A stretch of DNA of 62,500 nucleotides from Mesostigma viride. Taxonomy: Eukaryota; Streptophyta; Mesostigmatophyceae; Mesostigmatales; Mesostigmataceae. Made by a program: the position numbers and the translations under genes. The notes under the pieces are model-generated. The model saw only the letters and a list, made by a program, of their open reading frames with translations, was not told the origin of the DNA and made no database searches. Positions 22,301 to 34,000 of the stretch are shown piece after piece. Every line of letters starts with the position of its first letter. The first letter of the stretch is position 1. The DNA lies in NCBI GenBank assembly GCA_009746045.1, contig RPFO01000165.1, positions 1,817,825-1,880,324 of the forward strand. The letters are read 5' to 3'.

Positions 22301-25300
22301 GGTGTCAACAAATTTGTTTCAGGATCTCGCGCTGCTATCGCTGCTCACTCGCGGCGTACGCAGTCGTGAGCGCCAGGTTTTAATTAACCTGGTGGCATTT
22401 CTCGCCTCTGTGCGAGAGTGGATTCCCGCGGGGTGGGAATTATTGACGATCTTTACACATCCTCTGCGCCTCGTCGCGCGTCGGCGCGTCGCAACTTACG
22501 CGGCGGGGAGCACGCCGGTTTTAATTCATACCGGTGCAGGTCCGGAGCTGGATATGGAGGATCGTGAGTTCGTATACACGTACTGCGACTTCAGGGGCCT
22601 TGACTACTAGTCGGCCTAATTTTCTTCTGCAGTACTTGTCGACATTTTTTTGTCGAATTTCGGCGGCAATTCGCGGGGGCGGCAGCGACACCGGCGCAGG
22701 CGGCAGAGGCGACACAAAAATTTTGTACATATTTTCTGCTGCTTCGTTAAGGTGTTCTTTGAATAGCTGGTAGTGCAGGATGGCTGAGGGACGCCGTAGC
22801 AAGGGTCCAGCCAGTGGGAATAATAATGGGGGTGCTGGTAGTGGAACCGCTCACGTAGATGACGTGGGGCTTACCGGAGAGATTACCAACCTTCCTCACA
22901 ATAATAATAATGCACAAGCTATTCATGGCTTTGATCTTACCACACAGGGTCTTTTAATTGTCAATCAGTTGCAGCCTGTAACCTCAGACTCCAAGCCTAA
23001 GCAGGCTGAAGAGTTTGTGGAGGGATTGGAAGGGTTCCCTAGCTTGTACGGTGGTACAAATTACTATCAAATCTGGATAGGCAGTAGCACTTTTGGCAAG
23101 TGTACTGACCAGATTAAGGACCTAACCAGGGAGTGCAAAAAGGCCAATAAGGCCTGGGCACTGTACGTGGCTGAGCTGAAGGAGCTGCTGGAGGACCAAC
23201 GAAAGAAGGTCGGCATCCATTGGCAGGACAAGTATCAAGGGTGGGAGGTCAAGGGGGACCTGATCCAGAACTTTCTCAACTATTGTAAGATGGTTGAGGA
23301 GGGCAGGGCTCACGGCTTTAATGTCGCTGATAACATAGCCCTAACCAACTGGCTCAAGGTTTCTGGGCTGGATAAGGCGACACGTGGCTCCTTAAAAGTC
23401 ATGTGTGCCCCACACTCTACCCTGAAGGCCTACAAGGTCATCATTAAACAAGCTCTCGAGGCAGAGGAGCTGTTTGAGGGTGGAGTGCCAGCAGTGAAGG
23501 CTACCCAGGCAGGCGGGCGTACCCAGGGTGGCTCCAAGACGTCTGAGGCTGACCGAAGCCAAGGAGGGCGTAGGGGCAACCATCACAAGCGCAAGGGAGA
23601 TCATTCACCTGATTCTGACAGGAGGTCACACTCCAAGTCGGTGTTCAGGCGGGTGGGTGGTCAGCCCAAGCAGGGCAACGCGTCTGACAATGGGGGCAGT
23701 GGCCAGGGCAAGTCCAAGATACAATGCTACCTGTGCAAGGGGTGGGGGCACATCAAGAAGGAGTGTCCCAGCTTCAAGAAGTCCCAGGGCCAGGGCAGCA
23801 ACAAGAATAACAACAACAACAAGAAGAACAACAACAAGTCCCAGGCAGGCCAGCCTTCAAAGGGCAGTCAGCAAGAAGACAACAAGGAGCAGTGACTGTC
23901 TGAGGCAACCCCTACACACCTTAATTCACCCAAGGGGGAGGCCAGGTGCTCCAATGCAGATTTTATATCTGGGCAACAAGAGGGTGATCTCCAGGTTCAG
24001 TGTGGCCCCAGGTCACCTGGAGAGGTACAGGTTCCTATGAAGACGTCCTTGACAGCTGATGCAGCTGTAAGTATGTCTGACCCTATGCATCCTCGTGCTG
24101 GGCACGAGGGTGGACCTCTCATTTTGAGAGAAACCAATGTACAACCACAGAGGGGTGTGAAGGCCTCTGGTGGTATGCATGTGGTCCCTGCTGGCGGTCC
24201 AGGTGTTGGGCATGAGCAGGGTGACTCAGGCTCTGAGTCAGAACAGGATGGAAGTCAGCATGGTGATGCTGGACAACCTGACAGCACAGTCCTGACTGTG
24301 CCAGGGACTGCTTCCTCTGTGTACCAGGAGTTGGGTGCCCGAATCCACAACATGTTTGGGCATGCCACTTCTCTGTCAAACAACTTTGCCTTCCGTATGG
24401 GCAGGGCACCCCTTCTTAAGGCGTGTCAGCAAGCTGCCTCACGGTGTAAGTGCCAGTTGTCCTCCAACAAGCCCAGGAAATCACATGCCAAAGCTCTACC
24501 TCAGAGCATTGGTGATCTGCAGTGTGATATCCAACACATCAGGGGCATGCAACTGTTGGTGTGCGTGGACAGGTACACGAAATACAAGGTGCTGAGCATT
24601 TACCTTCTATGAAGAACAGGTACTTGCTGGCTGCCCTGCAGAATGTAAGAGCCAAGTTTCCTACCACAAGGATCCAGGTGGACATGCAGTTTCAGCATCT
24701 CAAGGGTGATCCTACCCTTCCTGAGTTGCTGGTTACACCTAGGGAGGCTCATGGGCAGCAGGGTGCTATCGAGAGGGCAATCCAGGAGGTCAAGAAATTG
24801 ATCATCTCTGAAGACTGGGTACCCTTGTCTGCACCTGCACTTGTCAGGAGTGCATGGCTGAGGAACGTGGAGCAGCAGCTGAACAGCAGGGTTAACTTCT
24901 ACTATGATGGAGTTGCTGTCAGCCCAATGGGTCTATATCATGGCCTGTGCCCACCACATGTGCTGGAGGGCTGGAAACATGCTGCACATGTCACCTTTGC
25001 CAAGCTGAGGGAGAAGGACCGGGGTTGGAAGATGCTGGAGCCACAAGTGGGTCAGAAGGTCCTAGCTTGGAAGGAACCTAGCCTTTATGGCAAACGTGGT
25101 AGCTGGAGTCCTGGGGTGGTTACCCAGGTTGATGAAGCTAGCCACGCATGCTTGGTCAGCATGGAGGACGAACCAAAGCATGTACACCGGCTGAGTTGGT
25201 CATATGTCAAGCCTAACCTGATGAATGAGGGCAGTCAGGCACAAGGCTCACAGGATCTGCAGGATTTTCAGGTCCCAGGTGACATCACTGACGCAACGAC

Positions 25301-28300
25301 CACATCTGTTGCAGGGGAATCTGTCAGCCCTGGCCAGGTTGCAGAGGTACTTGTTGAACAGGCTGCAAGGTCAACAGCTGGGGAGTCAACTGTCAAGCCC
25401 AAGGCACTAACCAAGCCCAGGGGGACAAGTTTGGCTGGATTGATTGGGGCTCTACAAAGGGCCAAGAAGCAGCCCAAGGTAGCCAAGCTCAGGTGGCATG
25501 GCAATCTGGGGCTGGACACTGCCTTAGAGGTAGACACTAATTCTCAGGTCTCCATTATTGGGACCAGGGCTGCAGCAGGGTACAGCATGTCTGAACCCAG
25601 CTATCAGTTTGTGTCTGACTTCAGTGGCGGGGTACACGTGAAGGTACTGGGTGAGGTATTCATTCCTATCCTTGGACAGGACACTGCTTTTTGTGTCTTG
25701 GAGGGCTATCAAGGACCTGCTCTTCTGGGGCAGAATTTCCTATGCCAGGATGGGGTAGTGATCACGTCCTCTCTCCTGACTAAGGAAGGGGCTGGTCAGG
25801 TCCCACTGATTAATTTCAGGACCACTCACCTATCACGTGCAGTAACCAGGACGGTTAAGCGTGTGCAAGTGTGCCAGGGGCAGGAGCCCTTGGTTGATGA
25901 CCTCATACTGCCAGCTGCTAGTCATCCAAGCAGTTTGGGCATTGGTCCTCACTCACTTGCTGGACACAGCCCTATCAACTACCAAGGCCTGGTGAAGCTC
26001 ATGTCCTCTCCCATTATGTGTCCCCAGGTCACACTGGGTCTCATTAAATCTGGGGAGGACTGGATCTCCAAGAAATGCGTGGAACCTGTCAATGACCTGC
26101 CTCCTGCACGACGTCTACTCAAGCTCAAGTTTGTCATCAAGATGAAGGAGGTGGACGGGGTCAAGGTACCACATGTCAGGCCAGTGCTGAATGAGTTCAA
26201 GGGTACTGGTGAGTGCACTGCTGAGGAGTTGTATACCCCTGGCATGCTGCATGATACTTGGAGGCTGCTGCTGTGTGTCTTTCTAGGCCTTCTCAACAAG
26301 GGCTTGGACTATGGCTCAGTGGTGATAGACTTCAAGAGGGCATTTCTGGAGGGTGATGCAGATGTGGCACAGGAAAAGTGGGAGGGCAAGACGCCTTTCT
26401 ATGTTAGGGTGCCTGCTGTATGGAAAAGGGACATCCACACGGAGTTCCTTAAAATCCTCAAGGGCCTGGAGGGCCTGAGGTCAAGTCCAATAATCTGGAG
26501 GGAGACTCTCAACCGTTTCCTGAAGGAGCATTGCAACTTGAAGGTCTCTCCTGTAGACCCCTGTCTGTTTCTGGGGCAATGGGAAGGCCTGCCAGTGTAT
26601 GCTTCGCTGCACGGGGATGACCTACATCTGATAGCTCCCACGTCGTGGCTTAAGGAGCTGATCTCCATCATTAAGTCCAAGTTTCCTCTGGGTAGGGAGC
26701 AATGGCAGGTGGAGAATGAGCCTCTGCTGTTTGTGGGCATGGAGGCCACACTGGTGAAGAAGGGAGGGGAGTGGCGTATGCTGCTGGTGGGGGGCAATGA
26801 CTATCAAGAGACCCTCATTAGCAAGCTTCCTCCAACCATCACACAGGCACTGTGTCCCATGGTGAGGGGCATGGTTGCTTGGGTGGCAGGCATTTCCAGG
26901 CCAGACCTTATGGTCATAGCCAGGTTGCCTGATGACATGCTGGTGGAGCTAGGGTCTGCCAAGGTGGCTGATCAGGTCAGGGCTTCATCTGGCATTCTGT
27001 TGTCTGCAGTGGATTTATCACAACCCATTTGCATGGAGCTGTATGTGGATAGCTCAATGGACAGCAGGCAGGTCTCCAAGGTCAGGGGCAGGGCTGCAGG
27101 GCTCTTTGTGCTCAGACAGGAAGGCCTGGGGAGTTTGGTGAGCTGGTTTAGTCGCCTGCACAAACGGGTGGCTGTCAGCAGTGATGTGGCAGAATGCAGG
27201 GCTATTTGTGAAGGCATTCACACAAGCCTTTATCTGAAGGAGTTGCTTCATCAGATGACTTCTAACACTCCTTGGCCACTTCAGGTTACCACTCTTCTAA
27301 AAACAGACTCCATGGGGATGGTGCAGTTTGTGCACAGGCAGATGGCCAGAAGTAGGGACTTGGATTATCTCCTTCTTAAGGAGTTGTCCTCCTTGGCCAA
27401 TATTGAGCATATCCCTGGGGTTGACAATCCTGCTGATGCTTTGACCAAGCTAGTGCAGAAGGCAGCAGTGCAATACAAGGTTCTTCAGTCTCTGATGGAC
27501 CCATCTCAGCAAGCTGTCTAAGCTGGTGCATGGTTATAGGGCATTGGAGAGCAGATTGTGTGGTAGTGTCAGCATTGTGACTGGCATAATACCTGTATTT
27601 TAGTCTGTACTAAGGCTCATGGACCATGGTACACTCACTCTGATTTTAATCAGGATACAGCCAGGTTTTGGCTGGGGTTCATGCTGTTGACTACACAAGG
27701 TTGACAGGTCCATTACAGACCATGTATTCTATTTTAAAAGAAATGTATATTTGTACATACCTCTCACAATGGTCTGGGAACCTTTATTCTGGGGTTTATA
27801 GGGCGGGGTTCGATTCCCTGGTATTATGTTTCTACAAGCTGGCCTGTTCAGGTGTTTGCCTGTTCAGACTTCCCTAGTTCCCCAGGGCAGGATTTAATTG
27901 TTGCCTATGTGTTTCATTTTGTCATTTGTTTGCTGTGGCAGTTTACCATCTGGCAAGTAGACGGGCGCCGTAAGACGGGCGCCAATAGACCCCTGTTGAG
28001 AGAATGACAGGCAAACTATTGTAATACGCCTTACTTTGTCAAGTGGTATTTTAATTGTCATGGATTTATTGTACTTATATTGAATATGTACTGGGTTTTA
28101 TGGGATTAGTATCTGGGATTAATGTAACTCACCGCCAGAAGGTCATTGTACTGGAGGCTCTACCGAGGTGATGGGATTAATTCCTGGAGAAGACCTCATA
28201 GAATTAACCTGTATGTATTTAATTTTGTGTGCTTCTAATATCTGGTGGTACTCTGTAATGCCACTTCCATAGGTTTTCTCCATTTCTCATGAAATGGTTT

Positions 28301-31005
28301 TCCCTGTGGCAGATCTGTTTCTTTTCCAGTTCCTTAAAAGAAAGGGCTGGGGGAATGGCAATGGCCATTAAAGACATCTGTTCAAGCTTCAAGCTGGAGT
28401 GAAGGACATTTCAAGCTACTTCAAGGGTCCCTGGCAGGGGATGTGATCCCTAAAGAAAAGAAGGGATTGGAGTTAACGTAAAGGATTTACGTTAGATGGA
28501 TAGAGATTGTTACGCTCTTTCCAACGGCACCTTGAACGCCTCATTTGGTTAAGGAACGTAAAAGTTATGACGTTTCCTAGGCTGTGCCGACAGTACCCGG
28601 CGCGCCACTGTGGGCGCGTACGGACACAGGATGTACAAGTGTCACTTTGATAGTCCGCAGGACGTTGACAGGACTTGTACAGGACTTGATGGTCAATTGA
28701 TAGGTAGGCGCACTGTAGCGCGCCAGGACCTATGAGACAATTGATGCTGACTAGTGTACGGATAGGTCCACAGGACTAGCCGTATGGACAATTGATAGAT
28801 CTGCGCGCCAAAGGCGTGCCAGAGTCTGTGTAATCAATTGATTGACAGTTCAGCTGTGACAGTGCAGCTGAATACTTGGACGCGTCCCTAGTAAGCTATA
28901 TGAGTGACTTGGTCACACCGGGACGCTAGTTCTTGCGTGCACGTTCTCTTGGCACTGCGACCCTGTCGTCTGTGCTGCGTGCAGTCTTGGAAGTGACGTG
29001 ACTTACGTCTGTGTTTCCTGATTAGTAATAAAGGCAACTTCCTGCAAGAACCATGGCGGAATTCGTGGCATTCCTACCCTCACAACTGAACTCGTCAAAA
29101 CTCAGGCTTCGACAGATATTACTTACATTGCGTTTGAAAGACTTGCGCATCTTGGAGCGGCCCGCAGCACCCGGCTCAGGCTCGGGCTCAGGCTCAGGGG
29201 GCGGCGCTTCGGAGCTCAAAAACCACTCATCGCTATCCATGTTGTGCCCCAGCTTGTGCGTGAAATCGTCGTGGGCATCTTGGCCGTCCCCGGCCACTGG
29301 CACAGCCTGTGCGTCGTCCAGGTTCACGAAGCAGGCCTTGTTGATCTGCATTCATATTTTACATTATTATGACAACAACAAAATACAAGTAGAGAGACTC
29401 ATGTTACGGAATGGGGTCAGCTTGCTTGGGCGTAGTAATATAAAAGCATCTGTTGTTGGTGATCACAAAAGACCAACACCTGCACATAGCATTGTCACCA
29501 AATCGCCCTTCCGTGCTTTATACTGTCAATGAACCGCTATCGTGTCCCATAATAATGTGACTTGAAAGTGCTTACCAGCCTCTTGTCATACACGATCTTG
29601 CTCGCATCCATGCGTTTGAAGGTGAATCCCGGCATGCCCTGAGGCTTGATGTCGCTGTCCCCGTGGCCATTGGCTGTCACGAGGCAGCATGTCTTCAAAA
29701 AAGAACTCCACAACACTTGCTGGTGCTCGACTTGATATTCTTTCCAGGCCTCCCCCAGCCATTGTGTCGTCAACACCCGCCGTGTCCTCGCACTCATCTT
29801 GAACCCGTCCGCACCAGTCCATCTATGTCCCCCAATTGCATGCATGGATGGCAGCACCATACGTGGGGCAAAGGCAAACGAAAGAATGATGTAAGTACTG
29901 TGACAAGTACACAATAAAGGCGTGGTCATTCTACCTCATCAGTCGTAGCAAAATTAATGCACACACATGTGGAATTGAAAGGCAGGCCAGCCGGCGGGCA
30001 TGCTGCAAAATCAAAGACATCCACATGGGGAAGGAAAAAACGTATGACCTCGGTCTAACTTAAGTAAACTCACGCTGCCATGTTGTCTCCCTCCTGCAGC
30101 CAGGCATCCTGCTTGCGGTAGGTGGCCTTCTTGACCTCATTCTGAACATGCAGGTCACCGGGCTGCCAGGCGTCCGTGAGCCCAGGTGGGCCCAGGACGA
30201 CCCGGATGTTCAACTTCCAGAAAGCCGCGAGCACTTCCTTGTCGACGTGGGATGCAAGGTTATCGAGGAAGAGAAGAAACTGCGTGCCCTTGTTGCCCAC
30301 CGCTTCCACGTAGGGCTTGATGGTGCACTCGATGATGTCCAACATGGTCGGTGTATCATTCCAAGCGTGAGCCTGCAAATGAGGCACAAGCATTACATGA
30401 AAGAAGTCATAAATCCAACACTACCATGTTCCATTAGTTTACTACTACTTACAATTAATCACAATTGCATGTAATTGAGCTTAGAAAAGCACCAATAATC
30501 CCTACTAAGAGGTTGGGCACATGACATTGCATTAATAGAGATAAATCAAATATATGCGGCTAGCTGGCAAGCTAACCTGCGGCAAGCCAGTCAGGCAAGA
30601 TGTCTAAGAAACGCCAGCACAATGAATAGGAATCGTGAAGTGACAAGTGCAGTTAAGTGTGGCGTGCAGTGGACAAAGTGGTGACTACGCACTGTCAACC
30701 AAACAAACAATTAATTGAGCAATTAAACAAACAAACAAACAAACATACATACATACATACATACATACATACATACATACATACATACATACATACATAC
30801 ATACATACATACATACATACATACATACATACATACATACATACATACATACATACATACATACATACATACATACATACATACATACATACATACATAC
30901 ATACATACATACATACATACATACATACATACATACATACATACATACATACATACATACATACATACATACATACATACATACATACATACATACATAC
31001 ATACA

Positions 31006-31038
<33 letters not shown>

Positions 31039-34000
31039 TGTTGAGGACTATGCTAAAGACGGAAGGAAGGAAGGAAGGAAGGAAGGAAGGAAGCAAGGAA
31101 GGAAGGAAGGAAGGAAGGAAGGAAGGAAGGAAGGAAGGAAGGAAGGAAGGAAGGAAGGAAGGAAGGAAGGAAGGAAGGAAGGAAGGAAGGAAGGAAGGAA
31201 GGAAGGAAGGAAGGAAGGAAGGAAGGAAGGAAGGAAGGAAGGAAGGAAGGAAGGAAGGAAGGAAGGAAGGAAGGAAGGAAGGAAGGAAGGAAGGAAGGAA
31301 GGAAGGAAGGAAGGAAGGAAGGAAGGAAGGAAGGAAGGAAGGAAGGAAGGAAGGAAGGAAGGAAGGAAGGAAGGAAGACACTATAATCAAACGTAACCAA
31401 TATATTTATTTGAATCAGTTTATTTATGTACAGTATTAGAGTAAACTAATAAATATTACTTTATTAGCTAAAATATAAGAGTAGTAGTAATAGTGAAAAT
31501 ATAAAATTACCCTACATACTGCTAGACGAAAAAAATGCTGGAGGTGAGGTTGGCATACGTACAATATTTTCAGATGAGTGGTACACAGTCTGAATGTACG
31601 TAATAATGAATAAAATAATAATGCACATATAATTATAACATGAAGGCGGACATGCCTGGAAATAGACGTCCACGTCGGGATGGTAGCTGTCCTTCTCTGA
31701 AGCCATGACGTTCCCTGCGCCGCCGAAGATCACTGCGGGGCGTGGCTGCATGACGGGTGAGTGTGGGTCCTTCCCTGCGCTGTAGGGGATGATGAATGTG
31801 CACCAGCGTTTGTCCGATGCTGAACCCGCCTGGCCTGCCACCCACACCTCCTTTTTCCCCTTCTCGTCCCACGTCTCTCTCGCAGGGTTGTTGAAAGTTG
31901 CGGGAGTTTCATCGAAGCACCATCTGAGCCACGATGGGAAGTTGCCCCACAACTCGTCGAATTCGTTGACCGGATGGTCCGCGCTGCCCTTGTGAGGCAT
32001 GGACACGAGGTAGCCTTGCACCCTCTCGACGAACCCTTGCATGGTCGCCATCTTCTCCTCAGCTGAGCGTGCCTGGGACTTCACATTGGTGCGAAGGCGG
32101 GTTGTGAAGCCGTGCCTGAGCCGAAACTTGGTCAAGAAGCCGTCGCTGCACACGAAAATTTTCGCGTTCTCAGGGTGAAGCTTGCGCATGGACTTGAACA
32201 TCATGTTCTGCACAACATGCATTGCACAAACAAATATTAAAACAGGACAAGAAGAACATTTTAGGCAGCAAAAAAGGTTTCTTTGGTGCAGGTAGCTGCT
32301 TAAGCCCAACTGATTATCTCGTGACACTTGTCAAGAAAATGGCCAAAAACTTCTCCTAGCTTGCACAATAAATGCTGGCTATCGGAGGAAAGTTCCGGTA
32401 CTTGAAGACCTTTGACTTATGGAGAAAAATGAGGCAAATTCATTGGTAATATTCGTTTTATCATTCATCCAACATAGTCTAGGCTGCGGCCATGGGGCGG
32501 CCAGCTGCCATAGCTTGGCATGTCAAGGCTTACAGGACAAATTGCCAGAGCAACATTATGTGGAAAAGCACACCGTCCCTATAGCCGTCGATTTAGTAAA
32601 AATCTACGGCACAGTTAGGGTGCAGGCCAGCCGCCACACAAAACGTGGGTGGCTTGCATCAACACACATGATGCGTTGGGTCACTAGTATGCAAGTACAA
32701 GGACATTGCGCCTCCAGGGCAGCACTAAGTGAGAAGAGGGGTCGGCGCGAAGCGCGGATCCAGGCAAATTTGTACGACGGCTACAGTACCGGCAGGACAG
32801 TGCTCGGTACGTTACGGATGACAGCAAACAGTGCTGGAAAATATATTGAGTGCCGATTTATACTACATCGGACTTTGACCAAGTGGACTGTAAATATAGG
32901 TACGTCTGAAAAAGATTCCGTCACACTAGTACAGATTCATTCACGCGTAAACGTCTCGGCCAGCTATTGTAAAGCGGCCGTAACTGGTCAGCGTAAGAAA
33001 GCCATCGGACAGAATATAATTCTAACACACCCCCTTGGTCGATGGCTGAAGCTGACGGGCAAAAATAAAACAAACACACCCCCTTGCCCACAGAGAAGAC
33101 ACGGCCAGTCTATAACTAGGGGGTACAGGACACCCCGGGGCCCATGAGACCATCACAGGTCAGACTTGCCAGATTAACTCAAGCAGGACAGAGGAGATAT
33201 AGAAAAAACTTTACAGCTGGGTAGCTAAGTCATCAGTGACCGCGGCCATGGTGTTGAAACAGAAACCAGGTGGAACTTCTCCAGCCTCCTGAGTGAGGTG
33301 GGCCTTGTCCTGGTTGTCACGCGGCCGCATGTTCGGATACTTGCGGTAACAGGTCTCCTGGAGATGCCCAGGCCGACGGCAGAAGGTGCACCGCTTCTTA
33401 CTACCCCCGGAGGAGGTGGAGTACGCGGCGCCCTCGGTGTGGGTAGCAGGGTCCACGGGCTTGTTGGTAGGTTTGGCAGGATCCCGGGGCGCCAGCAGGT
33501 CGTCAATCTCAAATACTAGGTCACGGATCTGTTGGAGGGACATGCCAGGTGTGCGGCGGGCAGCCATGGCCGCGCGGTGCGCGGTCGACAGCCCAGCCAG
33601 CAGGCAGTCCTTCCACTCGTCCCAGGTAACCATAACGCCTGCGTCCTCTAGGTCCTGTTTCATCATCATACCACGGGACCAGTACTTCGGCGCAGTCTCA
33701 TTCTGCATGATGGCAATCCGGTACAGTTGACGCTTCTTTTCCAGTTTATACGACTCGGTCAAATACGGCTGGCGAATGGTAGACTTTAGATGCTTATAGA
33801 CGGCGCTTACAGTGGGGGGGTCAACAGTGCGGGCCTCGCGGATGGCCTGTCCCTTAAGAATAGCCAGCAAGGTGGAACGCAGAAGCTTGTCAGCCGCCTT
33901 GACGTGCTCCAGGGACATATCAGCACTACCATCTAACACCCCCAGCACCCCTTGGGCATCACAGGACGCCTCCAGTATTGCCTCAAGCTCGACCCAACCC

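Larger units (their letters stand above)
21265..29087 (+). mobile_element. Copia-1: young Copia-like retrotransposon in transposase intron 5
   Basis: LTRs 21265-21881 and 28471-29087 (617 bp each, AGTTAACG...CACAACT) are flanked by target duplication GAACT (21260-21264 and 29088-29092). I see two differences between the LTRs. Order: primer-site CGTATTACA, ORF1, gag, pol, 3' non-coding module, purine tract GAAGGGATTGG. The only break I see in coding sequence is one frameshift in the integrase. It lies wholly inside an intron of the transposase gene, in opposite orientation. Confidence 0.93.

Noticed and set aside
24013-24409. Minus-strand ORFs inside Copia-1 pol and similar antisense frames in all element genes
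   Set aside because: Shadows of the plus-strand coding frame with no independent protein features.
27801-27820. tRNA gene (GGTTCGATTCC B-box-like sequence), also at 44535 and 15350
   Set aside because: No acceptor stem, D-arm or anticodon arm around it; the motif recurs in the same 3' position of three Copia elements.
29930-30000. Extra transposase exon reading FNSTCVCINFATTDE
   Set aside because: Its splice phase gives a stop; joining 30074 directly to 29822 keeps phase 2 and the reading frame.
30657-31439. ORFs rich in THIY/MYVC and EGRK/FLPS
   Set aside because: Translations of the CATA and GGAA tetranucleotide arrays.
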